Shown here: positions 26,334 through 36,934 of the stretch, piece after piece
Layout of the letters: each line of letters opens with the position of its first letter
Numbering within the stretch: position 1 is the first letter of the stretch
Assembly: GCA_021737405.1 (NCBI GenBank)
Contig: JAIPEG010000011.1
Span: forward strand, 1-64,000
Length of the DNA: 64,000 bases
Origin: Bacteriovoracaceae bacterium
Lineage (GTDB): Bacteria; Bdellovibrionota; Bacteriovoracia; Bacteriovoracales; Bacteriovoracaceae
Direction of reading: 5' to 3'
The notes under the pieces: generated by a model
The model's input: the letters and a program-made list of their open reading frames with translations, nothing else
Database searches by the model: none
What the model was told of the DNA's origin: nothing
Made by a program: the position numbers and the translations under genes

Positions 26334-27528
26334 TTCTGAGTGCCCTCCTCTTAATGTTGGCATTGATGACAAAGTAGTCGATGAGTGGAGCAAAGCAATT
26401 GGCAAAAAGAATCGCAAGCATTGTGCCCGCGGGATATGCAGGATTCACAACTCGAATAAGTGCCACCATAAATCCAATCAATAGACCGTAATACCACTTA
26501 CCTGTTTCTGTCATTGAAGCTGATACTGGGTCAGTTGCCATAAAAACGGCACCGAAAGCAAATCCACCAACAACGACATGCCATAGAGGGGGCATACTAA
26601 ACATAAGATTAGTCTCGCTTCCAATCATGAAAAAGAGGGCTGTGGTTCCGATCAGTCCTACAAAACAAGCAAGAATGATACGCCATGATCCAATTCCAGT
26701 TGCGATCAGATAGATCGCACCGAGGATTACTGCGAGAGTTGATGTTTCACCCATACTTCCTGGGATAAGACCTAGGAAGGCATCCATAAAACTATAAGTA
26801 ACGGTATCAATTCCACCCGCTGTTGTTTGAGAGAGGATCGTTGCACCAGAGTAGCCATCGACTGCAGTCCAAACCCTATCACCTGAAATTTGGGCAGGAT
26901 AAGCAAAGAAGAGAAAGGCCCTAGCTGTTAAAGCAGGATTAAGAAAGTTCTTACCTGTACCACCAAAAATTTCTTTTCCGATAACCACTCCAAACATAAT
27001 TCCAATGGCGACCTGCCATAATGGAATGGTTGGAGGAAGAGTAAGTGGGTAAAGAATACCAGTAACAAGGAAGCCTTCATTGATTTCGTGTTTACGAACA
27101 ACAGCGAAAACGACTTCACAAAGACCACCAGCAATTTGGGTCACTAGAAAGACTGGTACAAAATAAAGGGCTCCATGAACAAAGTTTGAAATAATGTTAT
27201 GAGGATCAGTTGCCAGTCCCATTAAACTTAAAATTCCACCACGCCAGCCAGCAGCTGTTGTTTGGCCCATTTCCGCTAAAACTGAATTGGCTTGATAACC
27301 CGTATTAAAGAGCGCCATCAAAATACAAGGAAGCAAGGCAATCGCCACAGTTCCCATTAACCTTTTAAGGTCAATCGCGTCTCTTACATGAACGGCACCT
27401 TCAGCTGTTTCACCAGGAGTATAAACAAAGGTATCAAGGGCTTCGTACAAGGGGTAAAGAACCTCTAGTTTACCGCCTTTAGCGAAGTGAGTGTGTTGTG
27501 AATCGAGAAAATCTCTTAAGACCTTCAT
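26326..27528 (-). CDS. nqrB: Na+-NQR subunit B (covalent FMN, ion-translocating)
   Basis: Polytopic 400-residue membrane subunit with about ten helices. The flavinylation site reads [11 protein letters not shown], with FMN on the Thr of SGAT. Other family stretches are [20 protein letters not shown] and [20 protein letters not shown]. It starts with ATG one base into the nqrA stop and has GAAGGA before it, so translation is coupled to nqrA. Confidence 0.97.
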   Translation of the reverse strand: MKVLRDFLDSQHTHFAKGGKLEVLYPLYEALDTFVYTPGETAEGAVHVRDAIDLKRLMGTVAIALLPCILMALFNTGYQANSVLAEMGQTTAAGWRGGILSLMGLATDPHNIISNFVHGALYFVPVFLVTQIAGGLCEVVFAVVRKHEINEGFLVTGILYPLTLPPTIPLWQVAIGIMFGVVIGKEIFGGTGKNFLNPALTARAFLFFAYPAQISGDRVWTAVDGYSGATILSQTTAGGIDTVTYSFMDAFLGLIPGSMGETSTLAVILGAIYLIATGIGSWRIILACFVGLIGTTALFFMIGSETNLMFSMPPLWHVVVGGFAFGAVFMATDPVSASMTETGKWYYGLLIGFMVALIRVVNPAYPAGTMLAILFANCFAPLIDYFVINANIKRRALRNV

Positions 27529-28865
27529 TATCCTTCCTTCTCAATAAGTGTTAATGTTTCTCTAAGTTCTGGTCCAAAATCATCTTTTCCAGGGCTCGCA
27601 AAAGTACAAAGGGCCAAATCTTCTTCGTCTAATTCTAAGATACCAAGCGCCACAGCTAAATCAGTATCTTTGGTTTTAATGGCCTTTAGGAGCTGTGTTG
27701 GAAGAATGTCTAAGGGCATAAGTGCTTCAAAGATTCCAACAGGAACAATCGCTCTTTTGGAGCCATAGGTATTAGTGTGAAAATCGAAAACTTTTCTTTT
27801 GAATTTACCTGCATAAGTATTCTTAACGGAATACTTATCGTAGCCAGGACCTTGCCAACCGAGAAACTCCCTGTCGGTATTTTCTTCTAAAATGCTCACT
27901 TGATTGTGGTAACGACCTAGGTAGCAAAAAGTGTCGTCCTTCTTACGCCCATTAAGGACAGAACCAGAAACCATGCGAACTGGTCCGGCTTGTCCCTCAC
28001 CCTCTAATAACTCACAGAGACAGGCTCCAAGACGAGTTCTAAGAAGACGAGGATTTTTAGCCTTTGGTCCAGATAAAGAAATAATTCTCTCTAGAAATAT
28101 TTTTCCCGTACTTACGAGGCGACCAAGGGCCACAACATCTTGTAAGCCTATATGCCAAACAACTTTATTTATCCCAACCGGGTCTAAATGGTGAATATGG
28201 GTTCCGACTAATCCTGCAGGATGAGGCCCACCGAACTCAACCGTTTCTATATTTTCAGCTTTAAAACTTGGACTCTTAGATCCAGATTTCTTCGTTACAA
28301 AAAGTTTGGGAGCTAATTTACTTAGAGCTTCAACTCCACTTTTAAAGTCTTCCTCATATTCTTCAAGAAGAACTTCGGTGTCTGCGGCCAATGGATTTGT
28401 ATCCATGATGTTCACAAAGATACTACTTGGCCTTGAGCCGATCTGAGGAACTTTAGAAAAAGGTCTGGTTCTAAGGGCTGGCCAAAGGCCGGCTTCTACC
28501 ATTAAAGACTCTATTTCGGAGGCAGCATATTCACTCGCGTCTTTCTTTAAGTAATGAGTGAGGGACTTTTGCTCTTCTCCTTCAACGCTAACAACGACGG
28601 TTTGAAGAACTCTTCTCTCTCCCCTATTAATGGCCGCTACAGTTCCATTGGCAGGGGAAGTGTATATGACACCGGGAGTTTTTTTACATTCAAAAAGTGG
28701 ATCCCCAACCTTTACTTTGTCACCTTCTTTGACGGACATCGTAGGTTTCATTCCAGCATAGTCAGGACCTGTAACAGCAACTTTAGTTACAGCAACTGCA
28801 TTAAAAACCTTTTGAGCGGGGACACCTGAGATGGGTAAATCGAGACCTTTTTTAATCTTGATCAT
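27528..28865 (-). CDS. nqrA: Na+-NQR subunit A
   Basis: Peripheral cytoplasmic subunit of Na+-NQR. N-terminus [14 protein letters not shown] is typical, followed by [18 protein letters not shown] and a barrel-sandwich hybrid ([10 protein letters not shown]). 445 residues. Start at ATG 28865 with AGGTG about seven bases upstream; a GTG three codons earlier is possible. First gene of nqrABCDEF-apbE-nqrM. The 200 bases upstream are AT-rich and must hold the operon promoter, but I could not choose a single -35/-10 pair. Confidence 0.96.
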   Translation of the reverse strand: MIKIKKGLDLPISGVPAQKVFNAVAVTKVAVTGPDYAGMKPTMSVKEGDKVKVGDPLFECKKTPGVIYTSPANGTVAAINRGERRVLQTVVVSVEGEEQKSLTHYLKKDASEYAASEIESLMVEAGLWPALRTRPFSKVPQIGSRPSSIFVNIMDTNPLAADTEVLLEEYEEDFKSGVEALSKLAPKLFVTKKSGSKSPSFKAENIETVEFGGPHPAGLVGTHIHHLDPVGINKVVWHIGLQDVVALGRLVSTGKIFLERIISLSGPKAKNPRLLRTRLGACLCELLEGEGQAGPVRMVSGSVLNGRKKDDTFCYLGRYHNQVSILEENTDREFLGWQGPGYDKYSVKNTYAGKFKRKVFDFHTNTYGSKRAIVPVGIFEALMPLDILPTQLLKAIKTKDTDLAVALGILELDEEDLALCTFASPGKDDFGPELRETLTLIEKEG

Positions 28866-29071
28866 AAAGCACACCTGAGCCTTAGAATAAATCGACTTCT
28901 CAACTCATACTTTTACTTGAAAAGGACAGTCGAGAAACATCGCATTGTTAGAGTTTATAAGGGTTTATAACAAAATTTCGCATAAGTTGTAACTACTAGA
29001 ATATAAAGTTTTAACTTTTTTAAAGTGAACATCCGTACTGCAGAACATTCAAAATATTTTTTATATAATTC

Positions 29072-29581
29072 TTAGCTACCGCAGCACTTTTTAAATTTCT
29101 TTCCCGAGCCGCATGAACAGGGATCATTACGACCAAGCTTTGGTTCCCCACGACGATAAGTTTTATCCACTAACGCACCGTCCGTAAAATACCACTTGCC
29201 CTCTTTTTTCGTGAAAGTTGAGACCTCATGATGGTGCTGCTCTTTCTCTTTTGCCGTATAGTGAGCGACAAACTCTACCTTACCCGTAGTGTCAGATTCG
29301 CCACCACCCTCTGTGGCCACAATACTCAAGCCTTCCCAGTAGGACTGCTCTGACCATGCTCTAATCTCTTCAAGATCTACTTGTTCTTTAGTGGCAGGAT
29401 CATGAGTGGCGTACACATAGTCTGGCTCTTCAACAACAAAGGCAGAATAACGCGAGCGCATAAGCTTCTCAGCAGTAGGAGCATCGGCTTCACCATTAAT
29501 GAAAACATCACAACAATCTTTATATAAATTTCCAGACCCACAGGGGCAGTCATCTTCAAGCCAGTCAGTGCGCATGGGCAA
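29072..29581 (-). CDS. YchJ-like protein with two SEC-C motifs
   Basis: 169 residues. A metal-binding SEC-C motif lies near the N-terminus ([13 protein letters not shown]) and a second ends the protein ([17 protein letters not shown]). The YchJ/NTF2-like middle domain is recognised by [14 protein letters not shown] and DYVYATHDP. The biochemical role of YchJ is not known; SEC-C motifs bind zinc and often contact ribosomes or SecB-like partners. It stands alone, about 20 bases from a methyltransferase gene on the same strand. Confidence 0.9.
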   Translation of the reverse strand: MPMRTDWLEDDCPCGSGNLYKDCCDVFINGEADAPTAEKLMRSRYSAFVVEEPDYVYATHDPATKEQVDLEEIRAWSEQSYWEGLSIVATEGGGESDTTGKVEFVAHYTAKEKEQHHHEVSTFTKKEGKWYFTDGALVDKTYRRGEPKLGRNDPCSCGSGKKFKKCCGS

Positions 29582-29602
29582 CTCCTCTCAATTTAAAATA
29601 TG

Positions 29603-30298
29603 CTATTGCCTAAAAAGATAATCCGTAAAAAAGCTATTGTCCTCATTAAAGTGGAATTTACTCTCCAATAATCGATTACCGACAATAGTAAAGTGGGGCT
29701 TAAGAGCTTTTAGATAAAAAGCCTTTGAGCGACGGTAAGCATATTGATCGTCAAACTCGAGTTCTGATACTTGCCTTTTAAGCTCTTTATCAGTCGGAAC
29801 CGAAAAATAGAGATATTTCACTTGGCGCGACATCAAAGGCAGTACTTCCGAGATCTCTTCTTCACTCAAATATTGGAATACTGAGGTGCAAAGACCCAAG
29901 TCAAACCACTTTATCTCTTTCTTTTGATAATTCTTTGCCCACTCCTGCAAACTCCAGTTCTTCAAAACGAGCTTGCTACTCTCCACAGGTAACAGATCCC
30001 GTTTTTTTGCTTCTTTAAAAGCATACTTTGATGGTTCCAGACCAAATGCACGATAGGGATAAAATTCGTGAATGACTTTTTCAAATATGTGGCCAAGTCC
30101 AAAACCAAAATCAATGACAGAGCTAATATCAACAAACTCTACGTCAAAAATAGATTTTAAATAACGAGCGTGTTGAGCAGCATTTACAATGCCATCCATC
30201 TCATCAGGCTCATCATAGTTTTCGTGCCAATATTTTTCAGAAAAACCGGCATCTCCAACTTCTTTAGGAGAGCGCTCTCCATACTTTCGTTTTGACAA
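29603..30298 (-). CDS. Class I SAM-dependent methyltransferase-like protein
   Basis: 231 residues with a recognisable Rossmann core. Motif I reads VIDFGFGLGHIFEKV, an acidic end of strand 2 is in GLEPSKYAF, and a motif IV-like segment is FDLGLCTSVFQYLSEEEI. The substrate is unknown. It overlaps the end of the upstream MATE transporter gene by about 35 bases, so the two are co-translated. Motif I has FGLG rather than the usual GxGxG, which is unusual but seen in this superfamily. Confidence 0.75.
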   Translation of the reverse strand: MSKRKYGERSPKEVGDAGFSEKYWHENYDEPDEMDGIVNAAQHARYLKSIFDVEFVDISSVIDFGFGLGHIFEKVIHEFYPYRAFGLEPSKYAFKEAKKRDLLPVESSKLVLKNWSLQEWAKNYQKKEIKWFDLGLCTSVFQYLSEEEISEVLPLMSRQVKYLYFSVPTDKELKRQVSELEFDDQYAYRRSKAFYLKALKPHFTIVGNRLLESKFHFNEDNSFFTDYLFRQ

Positions 30299-31574
30299 AA
30301 TAATATCCTGTTAAACCTCGATAAACATTTAGACACACCAGCCCTGACCAAATCCATACTAGAGAGGGATCTTTTAAGCTCATTAAAGCCAATGGGAAAT
30401 AAATGAATAGTGCACCAATGATCATATGCTTTCGTAAATAAGAGAAGCCACTTAAACCAAATAATAGTCCGTCAAAGACAAACGCCACCGCAGAAATTGC
30501 TTGGGAGAGAATCACTAAGACTTTAACTTTTCCCATCTCCTTCATAACCAAGGCATCTTTTGTAAAGAGAGAGCCTATGGCCTCCCAACCAAGAAGATAA
30601 AGAATGGTGAAAACACCACCCACACAGAGTCCCAAGATCAAGAGTTGCTTAAAGACAAAAGCCGTTCTTTTGAACTGACCTGCAAAGTAATAGCGAGCAC
30701 CAAGAATATTTCCACTTATTGCTAGCCCATCGAGAAAAAATGAAGCGAGCAACCATACTTGAAGAAGAACTTGATGGGCACCAAGGGCCACGAGACCTAA
30801 TTGGCTGGCAAGTCTTGTCGAAGTAAAGAAACAAACCGTTAAAGTAAAGGAGCGGCCAAAGAGATCAATGGAACTTTTGCCAAACTTTAACCACTGAGAT
30901 TTATCTGTCTTTGCTCTTAAGAACTTTAAGCCTACTCTTGGGTCGGCCACGACAAAGTAAACAGCGAGAATTAGTGTCAAAAAATGGGCGGCAATCGTTC
31001 CATAAGCAGCACCTTTTAGGCCCATCTCCATTGGATAAAGAAAAAGCCAAGAAAGAAAGATATTGGCGCCGGTGCTAATAATCATCAGCACTAACACCAA
31101 ACGAAGTCGACCATATCCTCTTAGAATACTAAGAGAGGTAATTGATAGAACCGTAAAGAGATGAAAGATCGTTCTTGGCCTATAATAATCTTGAAATTGG
31201 TCCCATAGAATACTTTTGCCACCCGCTAATTCAAACCAAAACCTCTGAGGAAACCATAAAACAACAGAACAGGCGACTCCCACAAAGGTCGCAACAATTA
31301 AGGCGATTTTTATTCTCCCTCGTAAAAGCTGGGAGTCTTTGCTGGCCTCATAATCTGCAACGGTTTGAGTGCTAGCGTGAACGAGAAAATTAAACATCCA
31401 TGTGATTGCATTAAAAATGGCGACTGATATAGCAAGAGAGCCCAGAGCTTCGGTACTTAAACGACCAACTAAGGCCGTATCCACTATTGAAGCAAGTGGT
31501 TCAAAAACAGAAGATACGATAGAAGGCACAGAGAACCACCATAGGTCTTTAAGCCTTAGTCCTGTTAACTTCAA
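30264..31574 (-). CDS. MATE family multidrug/organic cation efflux transporter (DinF-like)
   Basis: 436 residues with about twelve hydrophobic helices. The MATE N-terminal pattern is seen in WWFSVPSIVSSVFEPLASIV and DTALVGRLSTEALGSLAIS, which matches the DinF branch (DTAxVGxLGxxALGAxAI). It exports substrates by H+ or Na+ antiport. In a cell with Na+-NQR, sodium coupling is plausible but not shown. It is upstream of and overlaps the methyltransferase. Confidence 0.88.
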   Translation of the reverse strand: MKLTGLRLKDLWWFSVPSIVSSVFEPLASIVDTALVGRLSTEALGSLAISVAIFNAITWMFNFLVHASTQTVADYEASKDSQLLRGRIKIALIVATFVGVACSVVLWFPQRFWFELAGGKSILWDQFQDYYRPRTIFHLFTVLSITSLSILRGYGRLRLVLVLMIISTGANIFLSWLFLYPMEMGLKGAAYGTIAAHFLTLILAVYFVVADPRVGLKFLRAKTDKSQWLKFGKSSIDLFGRSFTLTVCFFTSTRLASQLGLVALGAHQVLLQVWLLASFFLDGLAISGNILGARYYFAGQFKRTAFVFKQLLILGLCVGGVFTILYLLGWEAIGSLFTKDALVMKEMGKVKVLVILSQAISAVAFVFDGLLFGLSGFSYLRKHMIIGALFIYFPLALMSLKDPSLVWIWSGLVCLNVYRGLTGYYFVKTKVWRALS

Positions 31575-31583
31575 CTGTTATTC

Positions 31584-31937
31584 TTAAAAAGGCTTGTAGA
31601 CAGCTAAGTAAGCTGCGCAAACGGCTAAAACGAGAGAAACATAGAAGGCAATTGCTCTGCCTTTACTCAAGCGCTTTGCCAGAACAGGACCACCGATAGC
31701 AAGCAAGGCCCAGATCGTTAATTTTGCATGAATCCAAGCAGGCCACGAGGTGCCATGACTAATCTGTAAGGCACGCAATATTAACCCCATCCCTGCAACA
31801 AGAATAAGGAGAGAAGCTATTCCTGAGACGATTTTATTGGCCACATTTTTATTGTCAGTGAAGAAAGAAATTCCCAAACCTGAAAGAAAGAAAATAATTG
31901 AGCCGTAATGTAATACTCGGTAAAAGTTTTCAGTCAT
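31584..31937 (-). CDS. Small four-helix membrane protein, SirB2-like
   Basis: 117 residues with four hydrophobic helices and short loops. It resembles the SirB/invasion-regulator membrane family in size and in the pattern of HGTSWPAWIHAKLTIWALLA with conserved His/Lys. Start at ATG 31937 (MTENFYRVLH) preceded by AGGGGATTAAGG. Function unknown. It lies 9 bases upstream of the MATE gene on the same strand. Confidence 0.65.
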   Translation of the reverse strand: MTENFYRVLHYGSIIFFLSGLGISFFTDNKNVANKIVSGIASLLILVAGMGLILRALQISHGTSWPAWIHAKLTIWALLAIGGPVLAKRLSKGRAIAFYVSLVLAVCAAYLAVYKPF

Positions 31938-32083
31938 CCTTAATCCCCTAATATAAATTTTTAATACCATACCAAAAAGAAAGCCTTTTGCCTCCTTTTC
32001 GTAAGAAAATCTCTTTAAGGTCCAACAAATAGTGAGCATATTGCCCGATTTAAAGTCCCAGATAGACCAAGTAGAATAAAAAT

Positions 32084-32818
32084 ATGGAAATCCGGCGCAA
32101 GCCCCGCGGTGACAAGATATACCGCGGTGCATACAACTATTATAAAGGCGAAAACCTCTACGCAGAAGAAGAGTTTGAAGTTTATAAAGATAGAAAAGAA
32201 CTTGGAATGTCCTTCTTTGCAGAGATCCACTCTCGAGTCGCCACCGGAGAGCTCCTCGTCATCTATGTGGACTTCACCCTAACAAAAGACTACATACCTC
32301 AAAAACTAATGGTTGAAAGAACATTGGGGGAACTCATTGTTAAAGAGCTGTATGACTTTAATCCTAGAACAAACATAATTGATTATATTTTTATGAGTAA
32401 AAAGGGTCAGGAACATAAACAAATTCAAGTCCCACCAAAATTTTCGATTACCACTCCCTCTGCTTGTACTTCTATGCTCTTTCTCAAAACAAAGAAGGAG
32501 GACCCTACGTCAAAAAACTTTTTTCCAATACTAAGTTCAACTAACCTATGGTCTTTTGAGAATATTCCCTTTCAACAAACAGTGGCTGTAGAAAGAACTG
32601 CGCTTGCTTCAGAAAATATCAATATTGACGGTCACAGTGTCTCTGCGACCCCATATAGGGTATTTGATGTCATTGATCTCGATAAGACAGAGGATCAGGA
32701 CAAAGTCCCATTTGCCACAACTCATATTTCGAAACACTCAACCATCCCCTACGTCATTCGCTCTCAGGATGGCCTAAGAATACAAATTAAATATTTGAAT
32801 GATCTTGATAAAGACTAG
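32084..32818 (+). CDS. Hypothetical protein
   Basis: 244 residues, soluble, without signal peptide or membrane segment. The N-terminus is basic (MEIRRKPRGDKIYRGAYNYY) and the body looks mostly beta-stranded. I recognise no domain. The C-terminal coding end overlaps the convergent helicase gene by about 32 bases. The start is divergent from the SirB2-like gene, sharing a 146-base intergenic region. Confidence 0.65.
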   Translation: MEIRRKPRGDKIYRGAYNYYKGENLYAEEEFEVYKDRKELGMSFFAEIHSRVATGELLVIYVDFTLTKDYIPQKLMVERTLGELIVKELYDFNPRTNIIDYIFMSKKGQEHKQIQVPPKFSITTPSACTSMLFLKTKKEDPTSKNFFPILSSTNLWSFENIPFQQTVAVERTALASENINIDGHSVSATPYRVFDVIDLDKTEDQDKVPFATTHISKHSTIPYVIRSQDGLRIQIKYLNDLDKD

Positions 32819-35723
32819 CCTCTTTAGCTGCTTCCTCATCCAAAATAAAGTGTCGAACTCCGTCAATAGCGTCCTTTAACGGGACTCTCATAATAGAATA
32901 AGGTTCCATTAGTTTATTAAACTTCTCCATGGTCTTACCTTTCCACTTACGAGTTCTTGAATCAACAACAATGACACCACCCCTGTCGGATTCTGTTCGC
33001 AATAAGCGTCCCAATTTCTGATGGAGAGAGCGAGTTCGATGGGCCAAGTAATAATCTGTAAATTCATTGCCAATATTGGTTTCATAAAAATGGCGCCTGT
33101 CATTGATAACCTGATCCATTCTCAGGTCTGGTACCTTATCAATAAAAACAAACTGAAGGGCCTCTCCTGGAATATCGATCCCCTCTCCAAAACTCTCCAT
33201 ACCAAGCAAAATTCCATGTCCACTGTTTTTAAACTCTTCAACGACATTAGAGCCCATCCCTTGAATAAAGAGAGGGATTTGGCCGTCAAAGTCTCTTAAT
33301 AAAATTTCACGCGCTAACTCGAATCTTTTTCGGGCAGAAAATAGCAGTAATGTTCTTCCGCCAAGATCTCTAATCAAAGGATTAATTTGTTTAAGAATCG
33401 TCTCAACAAAGTCTGAACGATAAAGTTCTGGAGCATCATCACAAAGGAACACTCTGGTGTTTCTTTTGTAATCATAAGGGGCCGGTAAAAAGAAGCCTCG
33501 TCGAAAGCGTCTCTCTGGCTCTAAGTAACCATATCCCGTGGCCCACTCCACTCCCCTAAATCCCTGATCCCCTTGAGCATTCCCAAGTGTTGCAGAGGTG
33601 AAGAAGACACTTTTACTCGTTTGTAAAAGGTGGTTGTATAAAGTCTCGCCAATATTAATTGGACCAGAATAAATGGAGTACCCTTCTCTTTCATGAAACT
33701 TAAGGCTGTGACTAAAACCTGCTTTCTTATTAACAGATGTGTCGAGGGCCAGTACAAGGTCATCTAGAGTTGCTGCAAATGTTTCAAAGCGCGTTAGGGC
33801 CACAATTTGATTTTCCCCTTCTAAATTTTTAACCTCAAAAAGGGAGCCATAAGGAGATAAGGCCTGCGCGTAGCTTGAAAGAATAAATTTAATACTCTCT
33901 AAATGATTAAAAAGTCCCCTTCCTAAAGAATCACTCGAATTATCGCCCGAGATCATGGGAAGTTCATTCCAAAAGTATTCTGTATAACGAGGGTGCTTTT
34001 TAAAATAATTCTCAAATACCTCTGGAAGAACACGCAAATGATCCATAAGCATCTGATAAGTTTCAAGAGTTTGCTCTCTCAGTCTATTGATGATCGGGGT
34101 ACTCTCTCCAACCTCATCTTCTTTTTGAGCTAAAAGATAAAAAAGTGAACCAATCCCCTGCATGTGATTTAGAGAGCGCGCAAGGCTTTCAAGACCATCT
34201 TTAGTTGCCTCTAGGGAAAAGGCCCGCGTTGTTTCATCTTCAATCTTATGGGCTTCGTCGATAACGATATACTCAGGCCGCGGAAATGCTCTGGGCCACG
34301 AAAAAGTCAGCGCATGATTTCCAATAATAATATCGGCTTCTTTCGCTTCTCTTAAACCACGAATATAAGTACAGTCATTTTTAAAAGGACAGCTACTTCC
34401 TGTGCAAGAGCGATAATCTACAGCATTATCTTTATCTCTATTTCTAAAAGCTTCAAATTTTCTTTTAAAGACATAAGGTAGGTCATCGCGAAGAATCCAT
34501 GCTTCACTATCAAGTCTTGAATTATGATAAAACAATAATTCAAAGAACATGTCGGTAAAATTATCTCCAAAGTCCCGCGCAGAAAAGAGTAAATCTTCCT
34601 CATCAATACTTTGGCGAAAGAGAAGTTCACAGAGGTGATTATTAGAACCCACTAAGCGTTTAACTTTGAGTTCTTCTTCTCCAACCCCCAACGCTTTTCT
34701 AAGTTGTGGAACATCTTTATACATGGCCTGATGCTGAAGAGTTTTAGTTCCTGTTGCGACAAGAACCTGCTTTTTTTCTTCCATCGCAAAGAGCGCACTA
34801 GGAACTAGGTAGCCCATGGTCTTTCCAGTCCCTGTTGGTGCCTGAACAAGAGCATGAACGCCATTTTTAAAACTTTGACCAGTCTTTAACGCCAATTCTT
34901 CCTGAGATTCTCGATAAGAGTAACCTGGAATTTTTTCGCGAAGACTATCAACAGATCTAAATATCTTTTTGAGATTATCACCCGAGAATTCAAAGGAGAA
35001 TGGTCTCTCTCCCGCAAAGATGGGCGCATGAAAGCGACTCTCTTCAAACTCTTTAGCCTTCATTACTGCAGTATTGATGTCAAAATCAATGGCCTCAGCC
35101 AGTTCTTGAATTTCATCATCAAAGAGATTGAAGAATTTATAATACCAATAGTTTTTTAAATCATATTTATGAAAAAGAGAGTTAATGGTTTGAAACGTAT
35201 CTCTGTCTTCCTTAACTAACTGGACGGCAGTTAAAAGAACCTTAAGTAAATCGACACTATCTTCAAGGCCTCGGTGAGTTTCCCCAGGCGCTAATCCCCA
35301 ATCAACAATAAAATGCTCTAACTTTAAGGATGCCTTATAGGGAAAAAGAAGGCTTAAAAAAGGCAAAGAGTCTTCATAAGTCTCCCTTTCACTACCATCG
35401 TCAATTTCATCAAAGGAATCAGCTAGAAAACTTTTTTCAAAATCAGCATTATGAGCAATTAACTTATGACCAAAAAGTTCACTCACTTCTGGCTCTACAC
35501 TCGACCAAAGAGGGGCCTTCTTGATCATTTTTTCATTTATTCCAGTGAGCTTTTGAATAAAGAAGCTTGGAACAAATGAGGATTTTACGAGTGATGAATA
35601 TTTTTTTACAAGAGAGCTACCCTCAAATTGTAAGAATCCAACATCGATGATTTCGTCCGATAGTGGATCTACGCCCGTCGTTTCAATATCTATAATGGCC
35701 CAACGCCCTAAATTGCTTTCCAT
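32787..35723 (-). CDS. dinG: DnaQ-type 3'-5' exonuclease fused to a DinG/XPD-family helicase
   Basis: 978 residues. The N-terminal DEDDh exonuclease (about 1-170) shows DIETTG, IAHNADFE and HRGLEDSVDLL. The superfamily 2 helicase follows with Walker A APTGTGKT, DEAH box VIDEAHKIED, FGEGIDIPG and motif VI QKLGRLLR. Between motifs I and II are cysteines (HLCELL, then CTGSSCPFKNDC) spaced as in the Fe-S cluster of XPD/DinG. The fusion resembles B. subtilis DinG in order, and it probably resolves unusual DNA structures. The Fe-S site suggests it is a true helicase, whereas the Bacillus form lacks the cluster. Confidence 0.92.
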   Translation of the reverse strand: MESNLGRWAIIDIETTGVDPLSDEIIDVGFLQFEGSSLVKKYSSLVKSSFVPSFFIQKLTGINEKMIKKAPLWSSVEPEVSELFGHKLIAHNADFEKSFLADSFDEIDDGSERETYEDSLPFLSLLFPYKASLKLEHFIVDWGLAPGETHRGLEDSVDLLKVLLTAVQLVKEDRDTFQTINSLFHKYDLKNYWYYKFFNLFDDEIQELAEAIDFDINTAVMKAKEFEESRFHAPIFAGERPFSFEFSGDNLKKIFRSVDSLREKIPGYSYRESQEELALKTGQSFKNGVHALVQAPTGTGKTMGYLVPSALFAMEEKKQVLVATGTKTLQHQAMYKDVPQLRKALGVGEEELKVKRLVGSNNHLCELLFRQSIDEEDLLFSARDFGDNFTDMFFELLFYHNSRLDSEAWILRDDLPYVFKRKFEAFRNRDKDNAVDYRSCTGSSCPFKNDCTYIRGLREAKEADIIIGNHALTFSWPRAFPRPEYIVIDEAHKIEDETTRAFSLEATKDGLESLARSLNHMQGIGSLFYLLAQKEDEVGESTPIINRLREQTLETYQMLMDHLRVLPEVFENYFKKHPRYTEYFWNELPMISGDNSSDSLGRGLFNHLESIKFILSSYAQALSPYGSLFEVKNLEGENQIVALTRFETFAATLDDLVLALDTSVNKKAGFSHSLKFHEREGYSIYSGPINIGETLYNHLLQTSKSVFFTSATLGNAQGDQGFRGVEWATGYGYLEPERRFRRGFFLPAPYDYKRNTRVFLCDDAPELYRSDFVETILKQINPLIRDLGGRTLLLFSARKRFELAREILLRDFDGQIPLFIQGMGSNVVEEFKNSGHGILLGMESFGEGIDIPGEALQFVFIDKVPDLRMDQVINDRRHFYETNIGNEFTDYYLAHRTRSLHQKLGRLLRTESDRGGVIVVDSRTRKWKGKTMEKFNKLMEPYSIMRVPLKDAIDGVRHFILDEEAAKEASLYQDHSNI

Positions 35724-35823
35724 AAGTCCCTTTTATAGTCCTTAATACCAATGTTTAGTTGTCGACAAATTCCTTTTCCCTTATAAAATAGCTAAAAAGC
35801 ATAAATGAAAATTAAGGGATGGA

Positions 35824-36213
35824 ATGACCACAGCTGCTATTTTCCAAATACAGTCATTTTTAATACTAAGCACAATGACTCTTGGAGTGTACCTTAGAAA
35901 AAAAAGGTCGGTCCACATTAAGCTCATGGCCACTACCATCATCTGGGATATTTTATTAATTCTTCAGATTGAACTTGGCCGTGGGGCGATCATTAAGGCC
36001 TCCAAGGCCGTTACTAATGCCATGCTACTAAACATTCATGTCTCCATTGCCGTCTGCACGGTTCTCTTCTACGGCGGAATGATTTACACGGGGCGCAAGC
36101 TCTTAAGTGGCGATAATTCTATTAGACCCCTTCACAAAAAGTTAGGCTGGACAACCTTCTCCTTGCGTATTCTTACTTTTGTGACTAGTTTTTGGGCTGT
36201 AACACCCCAATAA
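35824..36213 (+). CDS. DUF420-like membrane protein
   Basis: 129 residues with four hydrophobic helices and conserved histidines (NIHVSIAV, RPLHKKLGW). The pattern of His followed by LG and a TG turn resembles DUF420/CtaM-type proteins linked to cytochrome oxidase assembly, but the match is by eye. It is followed 25 bases later by bolA on the same strand. Confidence 0.65.
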   Translation: MTTAAIFQIQSFLILSTMTLGVYLRKKRSVHIKLMATTIIWDILLILQIELGRGAIIKASKAVTNAMLLNIHVSIAVCTVLFYGGMIYTGRKLLSGDNSIRPLHKKLGWTTFSLRILTFVTSFWAVTPQ

Positions 36214-36237
36214 CACAATTAAAATAAGGAAAGTGCT

Positions 36238-36495
36238 ATGGTGGATTTCAGTACTGTTGAAAGTCTCATTAAAAGTCACATAGAAGACGCGGTCGTAAAT
36301 GTTACAGATCTTACTGGTACTCAGGATCACCTAGGGATCATGATCATCAGTGATGCCTTCATGGGAAAAATGTTGATCCAACAACACCAGATGATTATGG
36401 ATATTCTAAAAGAAAAATTAGGAACAAATGAAATACACGCAGTTCAATTAAAAACGATGACCAAAGAAAAGGCCAAGGCACAAGGACTGCTTTAA
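36238..36495 (+). CDS. bolA: BolA family protein
   Basis: 85 residues with the BolA fold. Recognisable parts are VESLIKSHIEDAVVNVTDLTG, FMGKMLIQQHQMIMDIL and the C-terminal EIHAVQLKTMT. BolA proteins pair with CGFS monothiol glutaredoxins to bind or relay [2Fe-2S] clusters. The partner is encoded 13 bases downstream. Confidence 0.92.
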   Translation: MVDFSTVESLIKSHIEDAVVNVTDLTGTQDHLGIMIISDAFMGKMLIQQHQMIMDILKEKLGTNEIHAVQLKTMTKEKAKAQGLL

Positions 36496-36508
36496 AACGG
36501 AGAAATAC

Positions 36509-36901
36509 ATGAGTAACGACAACAACCCCTTTAATATTCTAGGTAGTGATAAAGTACCTCAACCAGGTGGCAAAGCTGTTCAAGAAGAAAACAAAACAGG
36601 GGACCTTAATGATCGCATTAAAAACCTCATTTCAAGTTCAAAAATCTTTCTTTTTATGAAAGGAAACCCTGAAATGCCACAGTGTGGGTTTAGTGCGAAT
36701 GTCATTGGAATTCTAAATGCCATGAATGCTAACTATAGTACTTTTGATATTCTAAGCGATATGGATATTCGCCAAGGAGTTAAAGAGTTTAGCAATTGGC
36801 CGACCTACCCTCAACTCTATGTTAACGGTCAACTCGTTGGCGGAAATGACATCATTATGGAAATGTACGAAGCAGGAGAGCTAGAAAGCTTTCTTAAGTA
36901 A
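36509..36901 (+). CDS. grxD: Monothiol glutaredoxin, Grx4/CGFS type
   Basis: 130 residues. The glutaredoxin domain starts about residue 32, after a polar N-terminal extension. Motifs: the active site MPQCGFSANV, NWPTYPQLYVNGQLVGG and GGNDIIMEMYEAGEL. CGFS glutaredoxins bind a glutathione-ligated [2Fe-2S] cluster and work with BolA in Fe-S and iron handling. It forms a two-gene unit with bolA and ends at a strong terminator. Confidence 0.95.
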   Translation: MSNDNNPFNILGSDKVPQPGGKAVQEENKTGDLNDRIKNLISSSKIFLFMKGNPEMPQCGFSANVIGILNAMNANYSTFDILSDMDIRQGVKEFSNWPTYPQLYVNGQLVGGNDIIMEMYEAGELESFLK

Positions 36902-36908
36902 AAAAATC

Positions 36909-36934
36909 GGGTCCTTAATTGGACCCTTTTTTTT
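36909..36934. terminator. Bidirectional Rho-independent terminator
   Basis: GGGTCC-ttaatt-GGACCC is flanked by an A-run on the left and eight T on the right, so it can act for grxD (plus) and for the convergent protease gene (minus). Confidence 0.88.
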
